64,000 nucleotides of DNA, taken from assembly GCA_017307505.1 (NCBI GenBank), contig JAFKEE010000027.1:62001-126000 (forward strand). The letters are read 5' to 3'. This document shows, piece after piece, positions 8,470 to 16,667 of the stretch. A model generated the notes under the pieces. It was not told where the DNA came from and searched no databases. It saw only the letters and a program-made list of their open reading frames with translations. Every line of letters begins with the position of its first letter. Within the stretch, counting starts at the first letter, position 1. Both the position numbers and the translations under genes were made by a program. Source of the DNA: Acidobacteriota bacterium. Lineage in GTDB: Bacteria > Acidobacteriota > Terriglobia > Bryobacterales > Bryobacteraceae.

Positions 8470-9138
8470 ATGTCAGATGCCGTCGAGTTAGCCCAGCCCT
8501 CGCTTCCGCAGGAACCACGCTGGCCTTCCGCGCTGGGGTTGATTGCCGTGGGGGCGCTTCAGCTTGCCCTGCCTTCTCATCTGGTCTTCGGTCCGGCCTG
8601 GCTGATCCTGACGATTGTGTGCGTCCTGGCCGCGGCCACCACCACCCTGCACCACACGGGGCGGCACGATGCCAGCCGCATTGGCGGTTACCTGTTGTCC
8701 TCCGTTGTGACCGTGGCGTTGATCTCTTCCCTGAGCCTTCTGGTGGCCGGTCTGCCCTCGCACCGGGACTCGGCCCAGGACCTGCTCACGGCGGCAACTG
8801 GATTGTGGATCAGCAACATCCTGGTGTTCGCTTCGTGGTACTGGCGGTTGGACGGCGGCGGTCCGCATGAGCGGCACTCGCGGGGCACCCACGAACTGGG
8901 TTCGTTCCTGTTTCCCCAGATGACGATGTCTTCCCAGGCTCGGGCGGCGTCGGGGTTGAAGTACTGGCACCCCGGATTCGTCGATTACCTTTTCCTGGCA
9001 TTCAACACGAGCACCGCCCTGTCGCCCACCGACGTTCCAGTGCTGTCCCGCTGGGCGAAAGCCATGATGATGGTACAGGCTCTCATCTCGCTGAGCACCA
9101 TCGTGATCCTGGCCGGCCGAGCGGTCAACGTCCTTTAG
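8470..9138 (+). CDS. DUF1345-family membrane protein
   Basis: A 222-residue protein with about five hydrophobic segments (LGLIAVGALQLALPSHLVFG; AWLILTIVCVLAAATTTL; YLLSSVVTVALISSLSLLV; a fourth around residues 105-122; MMMVQALISLSTIVILAGRAV at the end). The C-terminal block YLFLAFNTSTALSPTDVPVLSRWAK matches the conserved DUF1345 core (quoted parts: YLFLAFNTSTALSPTD and VPVLSRWAK). The function of the family is unknown. It sits alone between two divergent or terminated units, with a terminator just after the stop codon. No ribosome-binding site stands out before the ATG. Confidence 0.8.
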   Translation: MSDAVELAQPSLPQEPRWPSALGLIAVGALQLALPSHLVFGPAWLILTIVCVLAAATTTLHHTGRHDASRIGGYLLSSVVTVALISSLSLLVAGLPSHRDSAQDLLTAATGLWISNILVFASWYWRLDGGGPHERHSRGTHELGSFLFPQMTMSSQARAASGLKYWHPGFVDYLFLAFNTSTALSPTDVPVLSRWAKAMMMVQALISLSTIVILAGRAVNVL

Positions 9139-9144
9139 GCGGCC

Positions 9145-9170
9145 GGCCTGATTCTGGAAACAGGCCTTTT
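9145..9170 (+). terminator. Rho-independent terminator after the DUF1345 gene
   Basis: GGCCTG (9145-9150) pairs with CAGGCC (9161-9166) across a 10-base loop, followed directly by TTTT. It starts 7 bp after the stop codon, which makes the DUF1345 gene a single-gene unit. Confidence 0.65.
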
Positions 9171-9269
9171 CGTCCCATATTTACAAGTGTGTAAGCGGTT
9201 CCACTCTTTTGGGCAGTTGGAGCAAATGAGGCCGCCTGTCGGGCTGGCGACTTGATAGAATCGTCAGCA

Positions 9270-10418
9270 ATGAAATTCCCCAACGCTGGGGCCGTGCTGG
9301 CGTTCACGGCTGTTTCCTGGGCCAGTCTATCTGCGCAAACGCCTCCCAACCGGTCCACCCGAACGCTGCCGGAAGGCGCGGGCAGGGAAGTGACCCAACG
9401 TGTCTGTGGCGCGACATGCCATGGTCCGGACACGATCATGGGCAAAGGACGGTCGCGCGAGCAGTGGACGGCCGTGGTGAACGCCATGGTGGCTCGGGGC
9501 GCGAAGGCGACCGATGCGGAACTCGTCCAGATTGCCGAGTACCTCACGGCCAAGCTGGGACCGAACTCCGGCACGGAGGCGCCGGCAACCCGGGCCGGGC
9601 GCGGCAGTGCGTCGGCTCCGGTGGCAGGACGCGGTCCGGGCCCGTTGGGTGCCGGCGCCGCGAACTCGCATGTTGTTGACGACGCAGGGGCGGAGCGCGG
9701 CAAGGCGGTCTATACAGCCGAATGCATTACCTGCCACGGCCTGAACGGACGAGGCGGGAACGAGACACTGCCGGCCGAGCAGCGCGGTCCGGACCTGGTT
9801 CGTTCCGTCCTGGTGCTGCATGACCGGTACGGCAATGAGATCGGACCCTTTCTGGCGAAGAACCATCCGCTGCGCAGCGGCCGGAAGGGCTCCAGTTTGA
9901 CCCAGGAGCAGGTGGGCGACTTGGCTCATTTCCTGCACCAGACGGTCTACTACACATTGCGTAGCGGGCCCATGCTGAAGGTCCAGAACATCCTGACCGG
10001 GGATCCGAAGGCAGGCGCGGCCTATTTCAACGGCGACGGCAAGTGCAGCACGTGCCACTCACCCAGCGGCGATCTGGCAGGCGTCGGGAAGAAGTATGAT
10101 GCTCCGACGCTGCAGACAAAGTTCCTGTTCCCCCGAAGCGTCGGCTTCGGCCGGGCCGGTGCCCGGACGGCGGCAGCGAAACCAGTGACGGTGACCGTCA
10201 CCCTGGCCGACGGGAGTGTGGCGGAAGGCGTTCTGGACAGGCTGGACGATTTCAACGTGTCGCTGCGTGATGCGCAGGGGCAATACAAGTCGTTCAAAAT
10301 CACCCCGCAGGTGAAGGTGGTGAAGCACGACCCCTACGCCATGCACGTCACCCTGCTGGACCAGTACACGGACAAAAACATCCACGATATCGTTGCCTAC
10401 CTGGAGTCCCTGAAATGA
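9270..10418 (+). CDS. Secreted multi-haem cytochrome c protein, partner of the PQQ dehydrogenase
   Basis: A 382-residue exported protein with a hydrophobic N-terminal signal ending near SAQTPP. Three candidate haem-c sites are present. The first is CGATCH (Cys46-His51), which has three rather than two residues between the cysteines. The second is CITCH (Cys152-His156) and the third is CSTCH (Cys259-His263). The region after residue 280 (VTVTVTLADGSVAEGVLDRL) resembles the beta-domain seen in haem-domain proteins linked to quinoprotein dehydrogenases. The stop codon overlaps the start of the next gene (ATGA), so electron transfer from the PQQ enzyme is the likely job. ATG 9270 is used because the upstream TTG adds only six unsupported residues. 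Confidence 0.85.
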   Translation: MKFPNAGAVLAFTAVSWASLSAQTPPNRSTRTLPEGAGREVTQRVCGATCHGPDTIMGKGRSREQWTAVVNAMVARGAKATDAELVQIAEYLTAKLGPNSGTEAPATRAGRGSASAPVAGRGPGPLGAGAANSHVVDDAGAERGKAVYTAECITCHGLNGRGGNETLPAEQRGPDLVRSVLVLHDRYGNEIGPFLAKNHPLRSGRKGSSLTQEQVGDLAHFLHQTVYYTLRSGPMLKVQNILTGDPKAGAAYFNGDGKCSTCHSPSGDLAGVGKKYDAPTLQTKFLFPRSVGFGRAGARTAAAKPVTVTVTLADGSVAEGVLDRLDDFNVSLRDAQGQYKSFKITPQVKVVKHDPYAMHVTLLDQYTDKNIHDIVAYLESLK

Positions 10419-12007
10419 TGCTGACGAAGTTTGTCACGAAGCCGGTTTTCGGCCTGGTTGTGCTCGGTTCGGGACTCCTGCTGCCGGCGCTGGAACCATC
10501 CAAGGTGTCAGGCCCGCCCAAGGACGCCTGGCCCATGACAATTGGAGACTATTCCGGCCGCAGGTTCAGCCCGCTCTCCAAAATCAACGACTCGAACGTG
10601 AACTCGCTGAGTCTGGCCTGGGTCTACCGGACCAACTCCGGTTCCGGCTTTGCTTCCTCGATCAAGGCGACGCCGGTATTGGTGGACGGGATCCTATACT
10701 TTTCGGTACCTGACAAGGTGTGGGCGGTTGACGCGCGCACCGGGCACGAGGTGTGGCAGTTCTCCTGGACCTCCACGGGCGGTATCCATATCGGCAGCCG
10801 GGGCGTTGCGATTTCTGGGAACTCGTTGTACTTCGAGACGCCGGACTGCCATCTTGTGGCCCTGAACACGAAAGACGGCAAGGAGCGCTGGCGAAGTTCG
10901 ATCTGCGACCTGGACCAGATGTACTTCGGGTCCGCGGCTCCTCTGGTGATTAACAACCATGTGATCGCGGGCGTCAGCGGCGACGATCTGGACGCTCCGG
11001 GCTACATTGAATCGCACGATCCGGAGACCGGGAAGTTGCAGTGGCGATGGTACGCTCATCCGCAGCCCGGTGAACCGGAGGCGAAAACCTGGCCGAACAC
11101 GGAAGCGATGCTGCACGGCGGCGGGATGACCTGGGGCGCCTACGCCTACGACTCGGAATTGAACCTGTTGTATTTCGGGACCGGTAATCCTCAGCCTGTC
11201 ATCGCCGGCAAAGGCCGGGAGGGCGACAACCTTTACACCGAGAGCATCATCGCGCTGAATCCGGACACGGGGAAGCTTGCCTGGTATTTCCAGGTTTCGC
11301 CGCACGACACGCACGATTGGGATGGCGTGGAGGCTCCGGTATTGATTGACGGCGAGATCGACGGGAAGCCGCGCAAGTTGCTGGCGCAGGCCAGCCGCAA
11401 CGGGTACTTCTTCGTACTGGACCGGACCAACGGCAAGAACATCGTCACCAAGACGTTTGCGAAGGCCAACTGGGCGAAGGGCCTGGATGCCAAGGGGCAG
11501 CCGATTCCGAATCCTGCCAAGATGCCGCAGATCGATGGTGTGCTGGTTTCGCCGAACCAGGCGGGCGCTGCGAACTGGCCGCCGCCGAGCTTCAGTCCGC
11601 TGACGGGGCTGTTCTATGTGAATGCGACGGACGCCTACAGCGTCTATTACATCTACGACAACGACATCAAACCCGAGGGCTGGGGTGGAAACGATCATGG
11701 CGGCTGGTCGCAATCCGCGCTGCGTGCGATTGATTACAAGACCGGCCAGATCAAGTGGAGCCATACCTGGGAGGGGACCGGGGGACCGCGCTCGGGTGTT
11801 CTTTCGACGGCGGGCAACCTGGTGTTCGCCGCCGATTCATCCTCCAACTTTGTGGCCCTGGATGCGCAGAAGGGGCAGCCGCTGTGGCACACGAATCTGG
11901 GGACGGGCATGAGCAATGCTCCGATGACGTATGAACTGGACGGCACGCAATACCTGGTGGTGGCAGCGGGCGACACTTTGTTTGGCTTTGCCATGCTGGC
12001 GAAGTAG
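10415..12007 (+). CDS. PQQ-dependent alcohol dehydrogenase-like quinoprotein
   Basis: A 530-residue exported eight-bladed beta-propeller. After a signal/anchor helix (FGLVVLGSGLLLPAL), the start of the mature chain WPMTIGDYSGRRFSPLSKIN is typical of the family. Blade motifs include VWAVDARTGHEVWQFSW, LVALNTKDGKERWR, and FVALDAQKGQPLWHTNLGTG. SPHDTHDWDGVEAPVLID corresponds to the active-site Asp/Ca loop of quinoprotein alcohol dehydrogenases. The adjacent-cysteine disulfide of methanol and ethanol dehydrogenases is not seen; the only cysteine in that area is in SICDLDQ. The periplasmic substrate (alcohol or sugar) is unknown. It is translationally coupled to the cytochrome gene. Confidence 0.88.
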   Translation: MMLTKFVTKPVFGLVVLGSGLLLPALEPSKVSGPPKDAWPMTIGDYSGRRFSPLSKINDSNVNSLSLAWVYRTNSGSGFASSIKATPVLVDGILYFSVPDKVWAVDARTGHEVWQFSWTSTGGIHIGSRGVAISGNSLYFETPDCHLVALNTKDGKERWRSSICDLDQMYFGSAAPLVINNHVIAGVSGDDLDAPGYIESHDPETGKLQWRWYAHPQPGEPEAKTWPNTEAMLHGGGMTWGAYAYDSELNLLYFGTGNPQPVIAGKGREGDNLYTESIIALNPDTGKLAWYFQVSPHDTHDWDGVEAPVLIDGEIDGKPRKLLAQASRNGYFFVLDRTNGKNIVTKTFAKANWAKGLDAKGQPIPNPAKMPQIDGVLVSPNQAGAANWPPPSFSPLTGLFYVNATDAYSVYYIYDNDIKPEGWGGNDHGGWSQSALRAIDYKTGQIKWSHTWEGTGGPRSGVLSTAGNLVFAADSSSNFVALDAQKGQPLWHTNLGTGMSNAPMTYELDGTQYLVVAAGDTLFGFAMLAK

Positions 12008-12065
12008 ATATCCGCTGGGGGTGCCCGGATTGTTCACGCGGCGTTAGAAGTACAATCTACGAAAT

Positions 12066-14042
12066 ATGACACCGCCACCCGACCTATTGAAGGCGATCGC
12101 GGATGACCGCGCGGTCGCTTTTCTCGGGTCGGGTCTTTCGCTTGCGGCGGGATTGCCGGACTGGCCCGGTCTGCTGAAGGAGCTTGCGCAACAGGCGCAC
12201 GCCTCCGGACAGGTAACCGACCTCGAACTGACGCAGCTCATCGAATGGGCTGCGCAGCCCGATTACCTGATGCTGGCCGATGCGCTGGTGAACAAACTGG
12301 GACGCGGGAACTTCGTCCGGTTCATGAAGGAAAAGTTCGGCGGAGTGACGGCGCCGACCGAGGTGCACAAGGAATTGACCCGGGTTCCTTTTGCTGCCTA
12401 TATCACCACAAACTACGACACCCTGTTGGAGGATGCCTGGAGCGAGGTGAATCGCAAGCGCCTGGAAGTCTTCACGCACGAGGATCAGAGCGAGTTGCGC
12501 GATCCGTTCCGCAACCGCCGTCCGTTTCTGGTCAAAGTCCATGGCGATATTCACGGACCGGACACGCTGGTGCTGGGGCTGCAGGACTTCCGCAAAGTGA
12601 TCCATGAGAACCGGGCCTATGCCAGGTTCATGGAGGATGTGCTGAGCCGGTTCTCCCTCGTCTTTCTGGGCTACAGCCTGAGTGATCCGGACGTGCTGAA
12701 TACCCTGGACGAGCTGGTGTCGGTCTTTGACAGTGTGCCTGGGCAGCATTTCGCGCTGGTGGATGAAGCGCGAATGACGAACCTGAGAGCGGGCGTTTTC
12801 CTGCGCAACTATGGAATCCAGGTGGTGACGTACAGGAAGTCGGCGCCGAATCATCCGGAGGTGTTGGAGTTCGTCAAGGCTTTGTCGGCCAAGGCTCCGG
12901 CGGAAAAAGTGAAGCAGTTGGGGACAATGCCGGTGAATGTTTCCAACGATCCGGCGACTTTGCCGTTGTTTCAGGCCTTGAATCCGATGTTCCGGCTGAA
13001 CCTGACGACGTGGGCAACGTCGCCCCTGCCTATCTGCGAGGTGGCGCCTCCGAGGCCCGCGCGAGCTGTGGCCGCACCGCAAGCCGTGCCGGTTCCCCCG
13101 TCCGAGCCGGCGCCGCGTTCGGCGAGCGGGAGTTGGGATCTGTTCGGCCTGCTGCGCGCCCCGGCGCCTGCCGCTCCGGCCTCCGCGGCACCGCCCACCG
13201 CCGCGGGGGCACCGCCGAGACCACCCGCGCCAGCTGCTGTGCTCGAGCCGACGCGGGAGTATTGCATTGCCCAGATCGGGCCGGCGGCCTGGTCGCGGTT
13301 GTCAAAATGGTACGAGGCCTTGAAAGCCACGCCATCCGGGCAGTTGCTGCGGTTGAACCTGGATCGGGAATGCCTGCGGAACGATCTGGAACGCGACCTG
13401 TGGTCGGAGTTCCTGAACCGGCTGTCGGAGGCTGGACCTTCGACGCACGAGCCCTTTGGCGCGCTTACCAAACTCGTGCAATCCGCCGGAGCGAGGTATC
13501 TGCTACGCGGGCGTCGCATCGACACCGATGAGGAGCTTTGCCGGTATCTGCGTCTGAGGCATCTGTTGGCGATGGCGAAGGCTTCCAGCGGGTCACCGGC
13601 CGCCTCCGGGGTGGGGTCTACGTCCGGGCAGTTGGCGGCGGAGGACAGCAATACCTTGCGCATCGGCGAGGTGCTGTTGGGCCGGCCGGGCGGGCCTTCG
13701 TGGTGCACTACGGCGTCTTATGGCGAGCGCCGGAAAGCCGCCGAACTGGCTGGCGATTTGTGGGATGGGGCACCGGGCGAGCCGGTGGTGGAAATCCGAT
13801 ATAAGGCGGAGACGCTGGCTCCGGAGGATTACCTGCGGGTGGCGACCGTGCCCGACATCTACAGCGGCCGGGTGGAGGAAGCGAACATTCTGAAACCGGA
13901 ACCGGGGGCAGGGGACTGGTGCTGGACCATCCACGTTGCTGACGCACCTAACTGGAAGACACTCGCTCCGTGCGGGGTGCATCCTACCTTGAAACTGTCG
14001 GGCGCCGTGGACCAGGCGCTACAGTTGCGGGTGGTGAGCTGA
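12066..14042 (+). CDS. SIR2-domain protein with proline-rich linker and unknown C-terminal domain (possible NADase defence effector)
   Basis: A 658-residue protein in three parts. Residues 1-270 form a SIR2_2-like Rossmann domain: FLGSGLSLAAGLP at the nucleotide-binding glycines, TTNYD (Asn116, Asp118), KVHGDIHG (His159, the catalytic histidine position), and FLGYSLSDPDV. Residues of about 325-405 are a Pro/Ala-rich linker. Residues 405-658 are a domain I do not recognise, ending in a short beta-rich segment (WCWTIHVADAPNWKTLAPCG). The domain occurs in NAD-depleting antiphage proteins such as ThsA, DSR and Avs families; protein deacetylation is less likely because no zinc-finger cysteines are seen. 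It lies beside a toxin-antitoxin pair. Function is inferred, not shown. Confidence 0.82.
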   Translation: MTPPPDLLKAIADDRAVAFLGSGLSLAAGLPDWPGLLKELAQQAHASGQVTDLELTQLIEWAAQPDYLMLADALVNKLGRGNFVRFMKEKFGGVTAPTEVHKELTRVPFAAYITTNYDTLLEDAWSEVNRKRLEVFTHEDQSELRDPFRNRRPFLVKVHGDIHGPDTLVLGLQDFRKVIHENRAYARFMEDVLSRFSLVFLGYSLSDPDVLNTLDELVSVFDSVPGQHFALVDEARMTNLRAGVFLRNYGIQVVTYRKSAPNHPEVLEFVKALSAKAPAEKVKQLGTMPVNVSNDPATLPLFQALNPMFRLNLTTWATSPLPICEVAPPRPARAVAAPQAVPVPPSEPAPRSASGSWDLFGLLRAPAPAAPASAAPPTAAGAPPRPPAPAAVLEPTREYCIAQIGPAAWSRLSKWYEALKATPSGQLLRLNLDRECLRNDLERDLWSEFLNRLSEAGPSTHEPFGALTKLVQSAGARYLLRGRRIDTDEELCRYLRLRHLLAMAKASSGSPAASGVGSTSGQLAAEDSNTLRIGEVLLGRPGGPSWCTTASYGERRKAAELAGDLWDGAPGEPVVEIRYKAETLAPEDYLRVATVPDIYSGRVEEANILKPEPGAGDWCWTIHVADAPNWKTLAPCGVHPTLKLSGAVDQALQLRVVS

Positions 14043-14096
14043 ACAGCCGCCTGATCCTTTACCTGTTGGGATTGAAGGTAGGAGCTCTGAGTCGAA

Positions 14097-14384
14097 TCAA
14101 CGGGCGACGGTGCGCTCAAAGGTGATTTTGAGGCGGGTTCCTGTAGCCGCCGCAAGTTTCTCTAGTGACTGGACAGAGGGCCGGGAACGGCCACTCTCCA
14201 GACGTGCGACGACAGATTGCGTGGTGGCCATGCGTTTGGCGAGTTGTGCCTGGGTGAGGCCGGCCGCCACGCGCGCTGCGATCATGGAACGCGCGAGATC
14301 GAACTCAGGCGCAAGCTCCTCACGGGCCTGACGGTAGCTCTCGTCTTTCATCCATTTCTGGTGGAGGGTGTTGACTTTGGTCAT
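14097..14384 (-). CDS. HigA-like antitoxin (XRE-family helix-turn-helix)
   Basis: A 95-residue protein with an XRE/Cro helix-turn-helix (GLTQAQLAKRMATTQSVVARLESG) at residues 45-70, followed by RPSVQSLEKLAAATGTRLKI. The N-terminal 40 residues would contact the toxin. The ATG at 14384 overlaps the toxin stop codon as ATGA, and GGAG lies a few bases upstream, which decides this start over the longer open frame. Toxin-first order is typical of higBA. It is expected to neutralise the upstream toxin and repress the operon through the palindrome ahead of it. Confidence 0.88.
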   Translation of the reverse strand: MTKVNTLHQKWMKDESYRQAREELAPEFDLARSMIAARVAAGLTQAQLAKRMATTQSVVARLESGRSRPSVQSLEKLAAATGTRLKITFERTVAR

Positions 14385-14707
14385 GCTTGAATCTCCTTTG
14401 CCCTCTTTAGCGCCAACGCGATTTCCCGGGCAGGAGTTGCCTGGGTTTTCTTTATGAATGCACGCAGGACGACTACTCGCTGTCCGACAGTGGTGACGTA
14501 TAGTGCCCGGGATATGCCATCGCGTCCTTTCATGCGCATCTCCCAAAGTGAGCCGCGAAGGTGCTTCACATGGGGTTCCCTCACCTGTTCCAATCCAAAG
14601 TCTTGAATCAACTGGGAGATATAGTAAAACCGCGCACGCATATCAACAGGCAGGGACTCGAGTTCAGAGTCGACAACGGCATTCAGGGTCTCGACAGTCC
14701 ACGGCAT
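14381..14707 (-). CDS. HigB-like toxin, phage-derived Gp49 family (RelE superfamily)
   Basis: A 108-residue protein. The core LPVDMRARFYYISQLIQDFG, then VKHLRGSLWEMRMKGRDGISRALYV and RVVVLRAFIKKTQATPAREIALALKRA, match the Gp49/HigB toxins: a central beta-sheet with basic residues and a C-terminal helix carrying the conserved FxKKTQxTP motif. Family members cut mRNA at the ribosome. It is the first gene of a two-gene operon with the XRE antitoxin. It sits 340 bp from the end of the SIR2 gene in convergent orientation. Confidence 0.88.
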   Translation of the reverse strand: MPWTVETLNAVVDSELESLPVDMRARFYYISQLIQDFGLEQVREPHVKHLRGSLWEMRMKGRDGISRALYVTTVGQRVVVLRAFIKKTQATPAREIALALKRAKEIQA

Positions 14708-14723
14708 CAGTCTACTTCATTTT

Positions 14724-14739
14724 ATAGCATTTTTGCTAT
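14724..14739 (-). promoter_or_regulatory. Palindromic operator of the higBA-type operon
   Basis: ATAGCA-TTTT-TGCTAT is a perfect 6-bp inverted repeat with a 4-base spacer, 17-32 bp upstream of the toxin start codon. It overlaps a minus-strand TATAAA (14726-14721) that could be the -10 element. Binding of the antitoxin helix-turn-helix dimer here would explain autoregulation. Confidence 0.65.
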
Positions 14740-14832
14740 TACAAACTTGAGTGGGCCCCTCGTGGTGAGTTGGCCATGGACTGTGGTCAGAAGAAGAACC
14801 AGGCCAATGAGCCTTGCGTCAGTCGACCATCA

Positions 14833-15990
14833 TCAATCGCCCAGGATCCGGCCGATGCCCCGCAGCGACGGGATGTTCTCGAAGGCCGCCTTCAGGCCCG
14901 CCGTGATCGGGATTGCCAGGATGAGGCCGGCTCCGCCCCAAAGCAGGTACCAGAGCATCAACGCCACGGTTACTACCAGAGGATTCAGGTGCACACGCGC
15001 TCCTACCAGTTTGGGGTAGAGGAGGTTCAAGGCGATGAGATGGAACACTGCCGTGGTGGCCCCGATGATGAGGTAGGCGCTGAGGCCGGAGTAGACAGGC
15101 AGCGCTGCCACGAAGGGCGGAATCACCGCTAGCGGCATGCCGAGGTACGGGACCAGGCTGAGGAAACCGCTCAGGGGGCCGACCACCTGCCAGTAGGGCA
15201 GCTTCACGAACCAGAAAAAGACGGCACTGGCCGCGGCCAGAACCAGGCCGAGCAGGAAGTTGCCGACCAGGTAGGCCCGGGCCACATTGGCGATGCCGTC
15301 CCAGGCGCGTTGAATGTTCTCCCGCTTTCCATCGGTGGCAATGATCTGCAGCACGCTGCGGCGGAAGTGGTCGCGCCAGCTCAACAGAAAGTAGACCAGG
15401 AATGGGACAAACGAGGCCATGAGGGCGGCGTCGTAGAAGTCGCTCAGATGGGAGTAGATGGCCGCGACCAATTGGCTGTCGTCCTGGCGGATGCGCACTT
15501 CCTGGATCGGCGGCGGTTGATCGGGCTGAGGGGGAGTGGTCCTGCGTTTTTTGCTGGTGGTCTTGGGCGGCTCCGGCTGCGGTTGGGGTTGGGCTTCCCG
15601 CAGACGCTTAGGCACCAACAGTTCCTGGGCCGTCTTCTCAACGCCCTCCAGTTGCTTGGCTGCGGCATCCACCAGTTCCGTCACGCGCTTGCTATATGTG
15701 GGCAGGTCTTCCCACAGGCCCACCACCTGGGTCCACAGGCCGAGGCCCATGAGATAGAGGATGCCCAGCATGAAGGTGCAGGCCAGGAAGCTGGAGGCGC
15801 CCCTCGGGATCCGAAAGCGCATGCCGAAATTGACAATGGGTTCCAGCAGGAACGCCAGCAGGATTGCCGAGATCAGCGTAATGAAGAACACACGCCCCAG
15901 GTACAGCAGGACGAGCACCAGCAGCACGGTGGCCAGAACCACCGGGATCTGCATGGACTGCTTTTCGGTCTGTGCGCCGGAATGTGCCAT
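14833..15990 (-). CDS. AI-2E family transporter / permease
   Basis: A 385-residue polytopic membrane protein of the AI-2E (PerM/YdiK) family. Two N-terminal helices (VVLATVLLVLVLLYLGRVFF, TLISAILLAFLLEPIVNF) are followed by a third (LGILYLMGLGLW), a soluble insert, then a five-helix C-terminal half with the conserved PYLGMPLAVIPP and GAGLILAIPITAGLKAAFENI. The soluble insert has an unusual low-complexity stretch rich in Pro, Gln and Lys/Arg (about residues 145-175). ATG 15990 is chosen because the longer open frame adds only non-conserved residues. Substrates vary widely in this family, so no function in quorum sensing is implied. Confidence 0.88.
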   Translation of the reverse strand: MAHSGAQTEKQSMQIPVVLATVLLVLVLLYLGRVFFITLISAILLAFLLEPIVNFGMRFRIPRGASSFLACTFMLGILYLMGLGLWTQVVGLWEDLPTYSKRVTELVDAAAKQLEGVEKTAQELLVPKRLREAQPQPQPEPPKTTSKKRRTTPPQPDQPPPIQEVRIRQDDSQLVAAIYSHLSDFYDAALMASFVPFLVYFLLSWRDHFRRSVLQIIATDGKRENIQRAWDGIANVARAYLVGNFLLGLVLAAASAVFFWFVKLPYWQVVGPLSGFLSLVPYLGMPLAVIPPFVAALPVYSGLSAYLIIGATTAVFHLIALNLLYPKLVGARVHLNPLVVTVALMLWYLLWGGAGLILAIPITAGLKAAFENIPSLRGIGRILGD

Positions 15991-16076
15991 CTTCGGAGCT
16001 GCCCCAAGAACCAGGAACGTGGAAGACCTAAGTGTATCGTGGGAAGGCGCTCCGGAGCGAATATCGCTGGGCTGGT

Positions 16077-16655
16077 TCAGGCGGCGCCGTCGTATGCCTT
16101 GCGAATCCAGGCGATGAGCTCGGCGTCCACCTGGGCGGCGTCCGTCACTTTCACCTTGTGGCTGCACATGCCCTTGGGCGGCTGTACCTCCAGGCGCGCT
16201 GTGCCCGCCTCCTCTTTCATGTTGAGACCGACCTCGACCCGGGTGTTGGTGGCCGGGCCGATCATCGCGAACTGCTTCCTGCGCCGGAGGCTGACATAAC
16301 CCTTCTTGGGTGCGATTTCGAACTCACCGAAGGCGTGGATCTGCGCCATCAGCTTTTCATGGATGGGGCGCAGGGCGGCCTTGGGGCCGGTGTAGATTTC
16401 GTCCAGAACCGGATCGCCGCCTGGCGCGGCCGGTTTTGCCGCAGCGGGCGCAGCGGTGTCCTTCCGCGCATAGTGCGCCACGGCGTTGGCGTCGCCATGG
16501 CCCAGGCCGAGATCCTTTTTCAGCATGGCGAGGATTTCGCCGTGCTTGCTCAGCCCGCTGGCGAGGACCAGTTCCTTGAGTTGGTCCAGGGTCTTGCCTG
16601 TTTTGGTCTGAATATTCCGAAGCTGTGTCTGCTGCGCCTGATCAACGATGCTCAT
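16077..16655 (-). CDS. DUF4287 / DUF5655 domain protein
   Basis: A 192-residue soluble protein. Residues 1-70 (IQTKTGKTLDQLKELV, LSKHGEILAMLKKDLGLGHGDANAVAHYA) match DUF4287. Residues 82-190 (VLDEIYTGPKAALRPIHEKL, FGEFEIAPKKGYVSLRRRKQFAMIGPATNTRVEVGL) match DUF5655. The two domains are often found fused; neither has a known activity, though DUF5655 resembles a small nucleic-acid-associated fold in annotation. It lies 12 bp downstream of the next gene's stop and may be co-transcribed with the two secreted-protein genes above it. Confidence 0.8.
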   Translation of the reverse strand: MSIVDQAQQTQLRNIQTKTGKTLDQLKELVLASGLSKHGEILAMLKKDLGLGHGDANAVAHYARKDTAAPAAAKPAAPGGDPVLDEIYTGPKAALRPIHEKLMAQIHAFGEFEIAPKKGYVSLRRRKQFAMIGPATNTRVEVGLNMKEEAGTARLEVQPPKGMCSHKVKVTDAAQVDAELIAWIRKAYDGAA

Positions 16656-16667
16656 CGGGCTGCCCTT

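Noticed and set aside
14833-15990. Quorum-sensing (AI-2) export role for the AI-2E family protein
   Set aside because: The family is functionally broad, and no luxS or lsr-type gene is nearby.
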